Shown here: positions 6,409-13,148 of the stretch, piece by piece
Position numbering within the stretch: the first letter of the stretch is position 1
Layout of the letters: every line of letters begins with the position of its first letter
Assembly (NCBI GenBank): GCA_002320485.1
Contig: DCKW01000102.1
Span: 1-16,999, forward strand
DNA length: 16,999 bases
From: Micavibrio sp. UBA1664
GTDB lineage: Bacteria > Pseudomonadota > Alphaproteobacteria > Micavibrionales > UBA1664
Direction: 5' to 3'
Notes under the pieces: model-generated
The model's input: only the letters and a program-made list of their open reading frames with translations
The model's database searches: none
What the model was told of the DNA's origin: nothing
Program-made: the position numbers and the translations under genes

Positions 6409-7488
6409 GGAGCCGAAATAGCTCTCGTCATCCTGACCGTCGAATTCTTTGGAACGGCGCGTCATGGTGTAGGACACACGGTTGTCGCCCAAAATTACGT
6501 CCAATCCTGCACTAGTGTCATATACAAATGGTTTTTTGTCTACGCTCGGGGAATTTTCCCATGTATTACCATCAAGAAAGATGTTGCGGGCCACGGCATA
6601 ACCGGTGACACCGCCGAATAAACCCCAACTCCAGCCGCCTGTCGCTTTCGGAAAATATCCCGTTCCCGGAACAGATGGACGCACTCGCGCGGGGAGGTCG
6701 GCATAACGCTCGGCATATGGCGCGATGCGAAAGCCCAATCCGGCTTGGGCAAGGGTATAAACGTTACCTAATGACGTTCCAACGGATGGCGCCAGTGACA
6801 TATAAAGTTTTTCAGCGATATCAGTCGACCAAAGGTCGGGGTACTCGCGGCTCCACGACAAAATCAAACCCGGTTCGTTATCAAGCTGGCTGTCCCATCC
6901 TTGTGGATCGTCAGCGCCAGTTGTAATGTGATTATGTACAAAATTCTGTGTCTGTTTTCCCAATGCCGCAGGTCCGACCACCCCAAGGGCAAGTTCAACC
7001 TGATCCTCATGGTTGTCTGTAATTGTTGTCATTCCGATAGATCCATACAACCATCCCGCATAAGGGCGATCGTCAGGATCGGGCGTTGTGGTTGTGATAT
7101 CGGCAGGTGTATAAAGATTTTGTCCCAGCGAGTATGTTACCGCTGTGGTATCGTTAATACGGAAACCCGGATAAATTTCACCTAAGTTTCGCGCCCACCC
7201 CGGCAGGTTTAAAGCGGCATCATGATAGGAAATACGGGCACCGTTGGTGTAATTCTGATCTTGCCCCTCACTGCCGAAGAAATCATTTTCCAGATTGAAT
7301 GTCCAGTATTGCCCGTCACGACGTTCTGCCGGTTCGGATAAAATTCTGTCTTCTAGAGAGGGCGTTCCAATATCGGTTGAATACGTATCCTGATTTTGCG
7401 CCAACGCAGAATCACTTATGGTGGACAACAACGCCACTAATCCCAAGGTTAAATATGACATCTTCTTTTGCAAAATCGTCTCAGACAA
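6385..7488 (-). CDS. LpxR-like outer-membrane lipid A deacylase family protein (DUF2219)
   Basis: A 367-residue outer-membrane beta-barrel of the LpxR/DUF2219 family. Visible are a signal peptide (residues 1-31, hydrophobic core LGLVALLSTI, cleavage after ALAQ), the family motif FNLENDFFG (65-72) with the Asn-Asp pair (68-69) that corresponds to the active site of Salmonella LpxR, QNYTNGARISY (78-88), DRPYAGWLY (140-148), and a C-terminal Phe preceded by alternating aromatic residues (SLSYTRRF) as recognised by the BAM machinery. LpxR removes the 3'-acyloxyacyl chain of lipid A; whether this member does so is inferred. The chosen start is TTG at 7486-7488, because an AGAGGTGA ribosome-binding site sits 5 nt upstream. 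ATG codon 10 has no comparable site. The 5' end overlaps the divergent hydrolase gene. Confidence 0.85.
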   Translation of the reverse strand: MSETILQKKMSYLTLGLVALLSTISDSALAQNQDTYSTDIGTPSLEDRILSEPAERRDGQYWTFNLENDFFGSEGQDQNYTNGARISYHDAALNLPGWARNLGEIYPGFRINDTTAVTYSLGQNLYTPADITTTTPDPDDRPYAGWLYGSIGMTTITDNHEDQVELALGVVGPAALGKQTQNFVHNHITTGADDPQGWDSQLDNEPGLILSWSREYPDLWSTDIAEKLYMSLAPSVGTSLGNVYTLAQAGLGFRIAPYAERYADLPARVRPSVPGTGYFPKATGGWSWGLFGGVTGYAVARNIFLDGNTWENSPSVDKKPFVYDTSAGLDVILGDNRVSYTMTRRSKEFDGQDDESYFGSLSYTRRF

Positions 7489-8366
7489 CAGGTCACCTCT
7501 TCATGGTTGAGCCGGGGGGCTTTTATTTTAATGTTTCTACTGCACCATCCAATCCATATCAGATAAATGATGACGAGGATAGAGCAGTTATTCTTGAACG
7601 CGCAATTATGGAATTTCGTTCCTTTGTCAATTTATTGATTGAAAACGGAATTCACGTGACGATCGCGAAAGGGATAGAGGAATGTCCCGACCATATTTTT
7701 CCGAACTGGTTTTCAACACATGAAGGGCGGAAAATGATGGTTTATCCAATGCTGACCGAAAACAGGGCGGCGGAAAAAACGGAGACTATGCTTCGGACTT
7801 TGTCCCGTCATTACGATATAATTCATGACTGGTCAGATTATGAACAGGAACAAAAATGTTTGGAGGGATTGTCTTCACTTATTCTGGATAGACCAAATCG
7901 CAAGGCTTATGGCACATTTTCAGCCCGAACCGACCGTGAGCTTGCCAAAAAATGGTGTGAGACGATGGGATTTGAACCGCACTTATTTGAAACGGCCAGC
8001 CACACTGGCGACCCGATTTATCATAGCGATGTCATGATGCACATAGGAACGGAATTTGTCGGTATATGCGCAGAATCGATTTTACCGCAATATCGGGGAG
8101 AAGTTATGGATTCCCTTTCCGCACACCGCGATATTATCGAACTGGATATGCAACAGGTGCGTGCGTTTGCCGGTAATGCGCTGGAGGTGCAGGGGGACGG
8201 CGGGAAACCGATGGTCGTTATGTCGCATTCGGGTTTTGAATCTTTATCGGCCCGGCAAAAGGATCATTATCTTAAATATATTGATCGGTTTATTACGCCT
8301 GCCTTGCCGACAGTTCAGCATTATGGCGGCGGGGCGGCAAGATGCATGTTGCAGGAACTCTTTTAA
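7455..8366 (+). CDS. Citrulline/arginine-hydrolase-like protein (CtlX or DDAH-like amidinotransferase family)
   Basis: A 303-residue member of the amidinotransferase/DDAH superfamily, closest by eye to CtlX-type citrulline hydrolases. Counting from this start, the N-terminal LFMVEPGGFYFN (15-26) fits the VLMVRPxxFxxN opening of that group. CPDHIFPNW (77-85) is the substrate-loop acidic motif, IYHSDVMMHIG (188-198) carries the probable catalytic His190, and GGGAARCMLQE (291-301) carries the nucleophilic Cys297. These enzymes hydrolyse guanidino or ureido groups; the exact substrate cannot be read from the sequence. The frame is open further upstream, to 7299, but the homology begins here and AAGG lies about 6 nt before this ATG. 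ATG at 7503 (MVEPGG) is a possible shorter start. Upstream DNA is the coding region of the divergent LpxR-like gene. Confidence 0.85.
   Translation: MTSSFAKSSQTTGHLFMVEPGGFYFNVSTAPSNPYQINDDEDRAVILERAIMEFRSFVNLLIENGIHVTIAKGIEECPDHIFPNWFSTHEGRKMMVYPMLTENRAAEKTETMLRTLSRHYDIIHDWSDYEQEQKCLEGLSSLILDRPNRKAYGTFSARTDRELAKKWCETMGFEPHLFETASHTGDPIYHSDVMMHIGTEFVGICAESILPQYRGEVMDSLSAHRDIIELDMQQVRAFAGNALEVQGDGGKPMVVMSHSGFESLSARQKDHYLKYIDRFITPALPTVQHYGGGAARCMLQELF
7525..7552 (-). promoter_or_regulatory. Candidate promoter for the LpxR-like gene inside the divergent coding region
   Basis: On the minus strand TTGGAT (7547-7552) and TAAAAT (7525-7530) are separated by 16 bp. The -10 differs from consensus at one position, and the -35 keeps only the TTG. 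The predicted start lies about 30 nt before the TTG start codon and its AGAGGTGA site. It lies within the first codons of the plus-strand hydrolase gene. Confidence 0.4.
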
Positions 8367-8418
8367 ATGATTAAACGTATATTACGTGAAACGAATTTCA
8401 AAAAATCAGGAGAGAGAT

Positions 8419-9135
8419 ATGAAAACATTATATTTAACAATTGCGGCCCTTTCTTTAACGGCTGTGACATCCGTCCACGCTCAAATGGCCCAACCGGTTG
8501 CCACTGAACAAAATTACGATGTAAAAAATACAACCAACCTGCAAAGCAATGCCGGTTTTATCGGACTTGAGGTAGGGCGTAACCCGATCAGCAGTGACAA
8601 TACTACTGCCGGAGTGGTCGCGCAAAACCAAATAACAGCGGCGCAATTAAATGCAATGCAACCCGCAGCGGGCGATGTAAATACAAATGCTAATATGAAC
8701 ACAAATATGGCGGCGGATGCGGCTTTACCAACTACAGCGAATGCGCAAACCCGCACAACAATTATGGCTCCTCAGCCTCCTGCTCAGGTTGCCGCTCCTA
8801 CGGTTGCAAGTCCTTCGATGCCTGCAGCCCCTGCAGTATCGCAGGCCAATAACAATCCTCAAATGCCCGCACAAAATAATGCATCGGTATCGGGTACATC
8901 TCCAATGCCTACTGCGCCTGTGACATCACAAGGACAGGCTAATTTTGAATTGAATGCCAAGGCTCCAGCCGCTGCAATCTCAACAAAGGAAATTGTTGAG
9001 GTAGACACAATTCAGCCAGCAGGAGGAGAAGGGCAAACAGTTGTTAAAACCCATAAAATTATTGGAAATACCGATACAGGCGTTAATCCTGATAAAATTC
9101 TGCAAGCAATTGAAAATCAGGAAAAGATAAATTAA
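8419..9135 (+). CDS. Secreted low-complexity Ala/Pro/Asn/Gln-rich protein, function unknown
   Basis: A 238-residue protein beginning with a clear signal peptide (MKTLYLTIAALSLTAVTSVHAQ, cleavage after HAQ or nearby). Residues about 75-180 are low-complexity, rich in Ala, Pro, Asn, Gln, Met and Thr, with irregular PAAP/MPA-like repeats, and they contain no cysteine. The C-terminal 50 residues are more ordered (STKEIVEVDTIQPAGGEG, then VVKTHKIIG and a helical tail). This fits a periplasmic or surface-exposed disordered protein; I do not recognise it. The start is secured by AGGAGAGAG about 5 nt upstream. An in-frame GTG at 8386 would add 11 residues before the signal peptide and is unlikely. 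A strong terminator follows, so it forms its own unit or ends the hydrolase transcript 53 bp upstream. Confidence 0.85.
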   Translation: MKTLYLTIAALSLTAVTSVHAQMAQPVATEQNYDVKNTTNLQSNAGFIGLEVGRNPISSDNTTAGVVAQNQITAAQLNAMQPAAGDVNTNANMNTNMAADAALPTTANAQTRTTIMAPQPPAQVAAPTVASPSMPAAPAVSQANNNPQMPAQNNASVSGTSPMPTAPVTSQGQANFELNAKAPAAAISTKEIVEVDTIQPAGGEGQTVVKTHKIIGNTDTGVNPDKILQAIENQEKIN

Positions 9136-9155
9136 TTCACCGATTTGATTGTTAC

Positions 9156-9199
9156 AATGATCGGCATTATCTAATCTATAGTGCCGGTCATTTTTTTTT
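9156..9199 (+). terminator. Intrinsic terminator of the secreted-protein gene
   Basis: A 12-bp stem pairs 9156-9167 with 9181-9192 (core GATCGGCA / GCCGGTC with two G-U pairs) around a 13-nt loop, followed by an uninterrupted run of T to 9199. It works only in the plus direction, since the minus-strand side lacks a U-tract. It separates the gene from the convergent oligopeptidase gene. Confidence 0.85.
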
Positions 9200-9234
9200 G
9201 TGACAATTCTAACTCAAAAACATGAACAACAACT

Positions 9235-11304
9235 TTAAACTGAACCTGTTTTAACGTCACCGCCGATCAAACCGTCACGTCGCAAAAGAGCAAACGGATC
9301 GGCATCACGTCCGCGGAAATTGCGATACAACTCTAAAGGCGGGCGGGACCCGCCACGAGCCAGAATTTCGTTACGGAATTTTTGCCCTGTTACCTCGTCA
9401 TACAGGCTTGTTTCCTGAAAAGCCTCGAACGCATCAGCATCCAGAACCTGAGCCCATAGATAGGAGTAATAACCTGCAGAATAACCGCCAGCGAAAATAT
9501 GTCCAAACGATGTGGATGTGCACCCACCCTCATAGGGGAACAGAACATACGGCTCTACAGCCTCGCGCTCAAAATTCAAAACATCGTCTAATCCGTCCGC
9601 ACTGTCTAATGTATGCCAGGCAAGATCAAGGCGGCAAAGCGATAGCTGTCGCAGATAAAACCATCCCTTCATATAATTGCGTGACGCTTTCAATTTGTTG
9701 ATAAGATCGGCAGGGATCGGCTCCCCCGTTTGATAATGACGCGCAAATAAATTCAATGTTTCTTCCTCACCCAGCCAGTTTTCCATGATTTGGGAGGGTA
9801 GTTCGACAAAATCCCAGTGCACGCTGGTTCCACTGATGGCACCGTGATTGACATCGGTTAACAACGAATGCAAGGCGTGTCCGAATTCATGGAAAAATGT
9901 TTCCACCTCGTCGAATGTCAAGAGGGACGGGCTTTCCTTGGTGGGTTTTGTAAAATTCATTACAATACTGATCAACGGCAACTCAACTTCGCCATCGGCG
10001 GCGGTATCGCGATCGCGGATTGACCCTTGCCACGCACCCTGACGTTTGCCCGGGCGTGGGTGGAAATCGGCATAAAGCAGGCCGCGTAATGTGCCGTCAT
10101 TATCCTCAACTTTATAAGTTGTAACATCGGGGTGATAAACGGGGATATCTTCAATGGGCGTTACCTTGACACCAAACAGTTTTTGCGCATGGGTGAAAAC
10201 CCCGTCAATCACGCGATCCAGCGGGAAGTAGGGACGCAATTCCTCTTCATCAAAATCGTAACTATCCTGCTTAAGTTTTTCCGACCAATAGGCCATATCC
10301 CACGGTTTCACGGTGTCCGATAACCCTTTTTCACGCGCAAAATTTTCAATATCTTTCAGATCACGTTCGGCGGCAGGGCGTGATGTTTGTTCCAGTTTAT
10401 CCAGAAAGGCATCGACATTATTCATGGTTTCAGCCATGCGCCGTTCTAAAACATAATCGGCATGCGTTGCATACCCTAATAGCTGCGCTCTTTGAATGCG
10501 CAGGGACACAATGTTTTTAATAATGTCCTGATTATCATGCTCTCCACCAAAAGCTCGTGACGAAAACGCACGCCACATTTTTTCGCGCAAATCACGGTTA
10601 TCGGCATAAGTCATAAAAGGAATATAGCTTGGATATTCCAGTGTGAAACACCACGCATTTTTATGACCTTTGCTTTCTGCTGTTTCCTTGGCGGCGGTTA
10701 TTGCAGTATCGGGTAAACCTGATAGGTGTGTCTTATCACTCACAACCATTTCAAACGCATTTGCAGAAAGGCGGGCATTATCTGAAAATTTCGGGGAGAG
10801 TTTTGATAACTCGGCATCAATCGTACGAAGTTGTTCTTTTTCTTCGTCTCCTAATTTCGCACCGTTACGGACAAAGCCGATCCAGCTTTTTTCCAAAACC
10901 ATCATTTCATCATTGGAAAGGTTCAATTCATCTTTACGCTTCCATAACGTATCGATCCGCTCGAAGATAACGGGGTCTAATCCGACATCATTGGAAAATG
11001 CGGCGGTCATTGGGCCGATTTCCTGTGCCATCGCCTGAATTGCATCGTTGCTTTCAGCCCCAAGCAAGGTGTAAAACACAGATAATACCGCTTCCAATTC
11101 GTGGTCACAGTGATGCATGGCCATGATTGTATTTTCAAATGTAGGGGCTTCCGGTGTGCTTTTAACCATTTCGAAGCGGGCGCGGGCGATGTTGATCGCC
11201 TCCATTACATGCGCGACAAAATTCCCTTCCTCTATTTTCGGAAAGTTCGGTGCATTCAGGAACAATTCCGGATCGGCATAGGGTGTGAAATCAATTTCAG
11301 ACAT
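9235..11304 (-). CDS. M3-family zinc oligopeptidase (oligopeptidase A/PrlC-like)
   Basis: A 689-residue metallopeptidase of the thimet-oligopeptidase family. The zinc-binding HEFGH is at 472-476, and the third ligand is Glu501 in HWDFVELPSQIMENW (496-510). ELPSQIMENW is closer to oligopeptidase A (PrlC) than to peptidyl-dipeptidase Dcp, whose equivalent region reads EFPSQ. The usual C-terminal substrate-binding Tyr/Gly-rich loop (FAGGYSAGYYSYLWAQ) is also present. The length fits the family (about 680). Such enzymes work in the cytoplasm, degrading short peptides, including cleaved signal peptides, and no signal peptide is seen. A purine-rich AAAGAAAGTGA precedes the ATG, and a candidate promoter lies at 11339-11366. 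The 99-bp gap to the preceding convergent gene holds that gene's terminator; no own terminator is seen. Confidence 0.95.
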   Translation of the reverse strand: MSEIDFTPYADPELFLNAPNFPKIEEGNFVAHVMEAINIARARFEMVKSTPEAPTFENTIMAMHHCDHELEAVLSVFYTLLGAESNDAIQAMAQEIGPMTAAFSNDVGLDPVIFERIDTLWKRKDELNLSNDEMMVLEKSWIGFVRNGAKLGDEEKEQLRTIDAELSKLSPKFSDNARLSANAFEMVVSDKTHLSGLPDTAITAAKETAESKGHKNAWCFTLEYPSYIPFMTYADNRDLREKMWRAFSSRAFGGEHDNQDIIKNIVSLRIQRAQLLGYATHADYVLERRMAETMNNVDAFLDKLEQTSRPAAERDLKDIENFAREKGLSDTVKPWDMAYWSEKLKQDSYDFDEEELRPYFPLDRVIDGVFTHAQKLFGVKVTPIEDIPVYHPDVTTYKVEDNDGTLRGLLYADFHPRPGKRQGAWQGSIRDRDTAADGEVELPLISIVMNFTKPTKESPSLLTFDEVETFFHEFGHALHSLLTDVNHGAISGTSVHWDFVELPSQIMENWLGEEETLNLFARHYQTGEPIPADLINKLKASRNYMKGWFYLRQLSLCRLDLAWHTLDSADGLDDVLNFEREAVEPYVLFPYEGGCTSTSFGHIFAGGYSAGYYSYLWAQVLDADAFEAFQETSLYDEVTGQKFRNEILARGGSRPPLELYRNFRGRDADPFALLRRDGLIGGDVKTGSV

Positions 11305-11338
11305 GGTATCACTTTCTTTTTTTATTCTATTTAGTAAG

Positions 11339-11366
11339 AAGATAGTGATTTGCGGCTGAAATGCAA
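11339..11366 (-). promoter_or_regulatory. Candidate promoter for the M3 oligopeptidase gene
   Basis: On the minus strand TTGCAT (11361-11366) and TATCTT (11339-11344) are 16 bp apart, four matches to consensus in each box. The predicted start is about 27 nt before the ATG at 11304. The gap to the upstream methyltransferase stop is only 69 bp and holds no terminator, so read-through is also possible. Confidence 0.35.
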
Positions 11367-11373
11367 AGGGTGG

Positions 11374-12186
11374 TTAGGCGACTAAAGCATTGTTCTTTCG
11401 CAAATGCATAAGAAAATAAGCGGGGTCACTTGCCTTGCGTGCTTGTGTTGCAACATCGTTAATAGAGGTTGAGCTGACAAATCTGAAATTATGGTAGGCT
11501 GCACTGCTTATAATGGCGTTCATACTCCAGAAATAATCGCCTTTCAACTCATATACGGATTTTCCAGTTTCATCAAAAATTCGTCCTGTATAAGGTTGAC
11601 CGTCCTTTAATATGGATGAATCCTCAACGTCATATTCGCAACAAGCGTGTGGTTGATGTAAATATTCAGGATGAGCGCCCGTAATGATGAGGTTTCCTCC
11701 GGATTTTAGCGTCCCTGCCACATCGCCGAACATTTTTCTAAGGGAAAAAACATCAGGAGCGCATTGATGTACAAAATTCATCATGGCAAGTTGATAGTCG
11801 TCTTTTTTAAGGTCGGCAGCTGATTGTACCAATCTAACCTGATCTGCGACTCTTTGTGCATCCGGTGAAAACTCTTCTCTCCATGATGTTAGGGTTTCGC
11901 GTGCGGTTTTAAGCATTTCAGAGGATGTGTCTACGCCGTCGACTGTTACGCCCCACCTCAAAAACGGTATGCTGAGCGTAAAAGGCCCACAACCGTAATC
12001 GACAATTTTGTCATCTTTCGGATTAAAATGACCGTGTGCGGCTATGCTTGTAAACGCCTGTGCAATTGCGGGATGTATAATCTCGCGTTTTTCATGCCCT
12101 GCTGCTTTGGCAAATTTATCCGCAAACTGATCATAGTCATGTAAACCTGCAGGTTGTGCTGGCTGTTTAGGTCTGGCATCCGGCAT
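11374..12186 (-). CDS. Class I SAM-dependent methyltransferase, substrate unknown
   Basis: A 270-residue protein with a Rossmann-type methyltransferase core. Motif I is VDYGCGPFT (62-70). The acidic residue after strand 2 is in VDGVDTSSEMLKTAR (82-96, Asp86). A post-I/motif IV region reads YQLAMMNFVHQ, and a motif VI-like LKSGGNLIITGAHPEY follows. The N-terminal HDYDQFADKFAKAAGHEKR resembles small-molecule methyltransferases in which a helical cap closes over the substrate. The C-terminal part (with KGDYFWSMNAIISSAAYHNF) has no motif I can tie to a substrate. It starts 5 nt after the XRE regulator stop, with an AGGAG inside the regulator's last codons, so the two are one operon. It may methylate a small molecule related to the regulator's ligand; that is inference. 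Confidence 0.85.
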   Translation of the reverse strand: MPDARPKQPAQPAGLHDYDQFADKFAKAAGHEKREIIHPAIAQAFTSIAAHGHFNPKDDKIVDYGCGPFTLSIPFLRWGVTVDGVDTSSEMLKTARETLTSWREEFSPDAQRVADQVRLVQSAADLKKDDYQLAMMNFVHQCAPDVFSLRKMFGDVAGTLKSGGNLIITGAHPEYLHQPHACCEYDVEDSSILKDGQPYTGRIFDETGKSVYELKGDYFWSMNAIISSAAYHNFRFVSSTSINDVATQARKASDPAYFLMHLRKNNALVA

Positions 12187-12191
12187 TTGGA

Positions 12192-12848
12192 TTAGGCGCT
12201 CCTTTGAACGCTTACGTTAAAACTATCCGCATTATCCCATATAAAATTAAATGCCCTCGTAAAGGTTTCGGCAAACAGCGGGCTATTAATAATGAATATT
12301 TTTGTAGGGGTGGACCAGTTAATCAAGGCTATTTTGTCACCATAAATGTAAAAAGGATGGGGGGCAAAATATTCTTTCGGAAGATGTTTATAAAATTCTT
12401 GCGGCGCAACCATATTATTGTCGCCCTCACGAATGATAAGACGTTCGGTGATATTAGCTGCCTTGAGTTTGTTAAGATAATTATTAATTTTTTGAAATTC
12501 TTCGGGCGATACGTCTGTTTTCTCCTCAACACCAAAGCCCAGCACTTCGCCTCCGGATCTGGCAAGTGTGCCATATATATCATCTAATAATCTGTCAAGC
12601 GCATCGTGACCTTCAATACTATATATATTTTCGTTTTTCTTACGCATTCCCTCAGTGCCGATAAATTCGATTCCGGCATTTTCAAATGCCTGACGTATGA
12701 CCTTTAAGGTATTTTCGCGCGCCTGAGTATTGCCTGCCTCGATATTACCGATGGAGGTTGTTGAAATTCCTGTGCGCTTTGACAGTTCTGACTGGCTCCA
12801 GTTCAATAAACCGCGGGCTCCTCGCATCTGTGCTGTAGTAATTGTCAC
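12192..12848 (-). CDS. XRE-family regulator with a PLD/TrmB-like C-terminal domain
   Basis: A 218-residue protein. Residues 8-57 are an XRE/Cro-type helix-turn-helix (QMRGARGLLNWSQSELSKRT, then GISTTSIGNIEAGN). Residues 85-210 form a second domain ending in FYIYGDKIALINW and IFIINSPLFAETFTRAFNFIW. A strand-turn-strand "device in use" motif followed by a final helix of this kind is what the C-terminal PLD-like effector domain of TrmB-type regulators shows. The HKD catalytic motif of true phospholipases is not visible, so a binding rather than catalytic role is likely. The start is GTG at 12846-12848, with AGGAAG about 8 nt upstream. It forms an operon with the downstream methyltransferase. The surrounding DNA is noticeably AT-rich, which could mean acquisition. 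Confidence 0.8.
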   Translation of the reverse strand: MTITTAQMRGARGLLNWSQSELSKRTGISTTSIGNIEAGNTQARENTLKVIRQAFENAGIEFIGTEGMRKKNENIYSIEGHDALDRLLDDIYGTLARSGGEVLGFGVEEKTDVSPEEFQKINNYLNKLKAANITERLIIREGDNNMVAPQEFYKHLPKEYFAPHPFYIYGDKIALINWSTPTKIFIINSPLFAETFTRAFNFIWDNADSFNVSVQRSA

Positions 12849-12941
12849 GATTATTCTTCCTATTTTCTTTATTTTTTTCTTGTTTCCGAAAAGTTATGTA
12901 ATCTTATTGCATACAACTTTACAAAAAGGCAATCAAAAAAT

Positions 12942-12956
12942 ACATATTTAGTATGT
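12942..12956. promoter_or_regulatory. Candidate operator palindrome upstream of the XRE gene
   Basis: ACATATTTAGTATGT is an imperfect palindrome with 5-bp perfect outer arms. It lies about 95 bp before the GTG start. A second, weaker near-palindrome (TTGCATACAA, 12908-12917) lies closer to the gene. XRE regulators commonly autorepress from such sites, so these are plausible operators, but the region is AT-rich and chance is possible. Confidence 0.25.
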
Positions 12957-13025
12957 TTTGCGGTTGACTTTTAAAAAGGGGACTATTATTTATTCGGTAT
13001 TGTTTGGTTTCTATATAATAATAGT

Positions 13026-13123
13026 TATATTTTTCCAAACATGATTTCAATCCCACTATAAGATTGATATTCTCCTTCCCCTTTTAGCCCCTGTTTGGAT
13101 ATAGTCCGACAGGGGTTATTTTT
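13026..13123 (+). ncRNA. Candidate small RNA or attenuated leader upstream of mnmC
   Basis: The 3' end is well defined by an intrinsic terminator. The 5' end is inferred from TATAAT at 13014-13019, which has no good -35; TTGACT (12964-12969) with TATTTA (12987-12992) at 17 bp is an alternative that would add about 27 nt. The middle contains the pyrimidine run CTCCTTCCCC (13072-13081), complementary to Shine-Dalgarno sequences, as found in loops of several alphaproteobacterial sRNAs. TCCAAACA (13034-13041) is perfectly complementary to TGTTTGGA (13092-13099), which overlaps the left arm of the terminator. A competing antiterminator helix is therefore conceivable, which would make this an mnmC leader. 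No known family is recognised. Confidence 0.45.
13086..13123 (+). terminator. Intrinsic terminator of the pre-mnmC transcript
   Basis: The stem CCCCTGT (13088-13094) / ACAGGGG (13109-13115) is extended outward by an A-T and a G-U pair and inward by GGA/TCC. It is followed by TTATTTTT. There is no U-tract on the minus strand, so it acts only in the plus direction, 25 bp before the mnmC ATG. Confidence 0.75.
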
Positions 13124-13135
13124 AAAGGTCTACAC

Positions 13136-13146
13136 TATAATATAAT
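13136..13146 (+). promoter_or_regulatory. Twin overlapping TATAAT boxes immediately before mnmC
   Basis: TATAAT occurs at 13136-13141 and again at 13141-13146, while the mnmC ATG begins at 13149. The first box would place the start of transcription at or next to the A of the ATG, giving a leaderless or nearly leaderless mRNA. No clear -35 is present, partly because the terminator T-tract occupies that place. Confidence 0.4.
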
Positions 13147-13148
13147 AC

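Larger units (their letters stand above)
12849..13148. other. AT-rich divergent intergenic region between XRE and mnmC
   Basis: A 300-bp region without an open frame. It holds upstream sequences of the minus-strand XRE gene (about 12849-12960), a plus-strand TTGACT at 12964-12969, a TATAAT at 13014-13019, a plus-strand hairpin terminator at 13086-13123, and two overlapping TATAAT boxes (13136-13146) just before mnmC. The terminator has no protein-coding gene to end, so a short non-coding transcript or leader is implied. Confidence 0.7.

Noticed and set aside
7299..7454. N-terminal extension of the CtlX-like protein
   Set aside because: These 52 codons are antisense to the signal peptide and start of the LpxR-like protein and do not resemble the enzyme family; the start at 7455 was preferred.
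8386..8418. GTG start giving 11 extra residues to the secreted protein
   Set aside because: ATG at 8419 has an AGGAGAGAG site and begins a textbook signal peptide; the extension would place charged residues before it.
10670..11038. Plus-strand frame of 122 codons
   Set aside because: Antisense to the M3 oligopeptidase and composition typical of a shadow frame.
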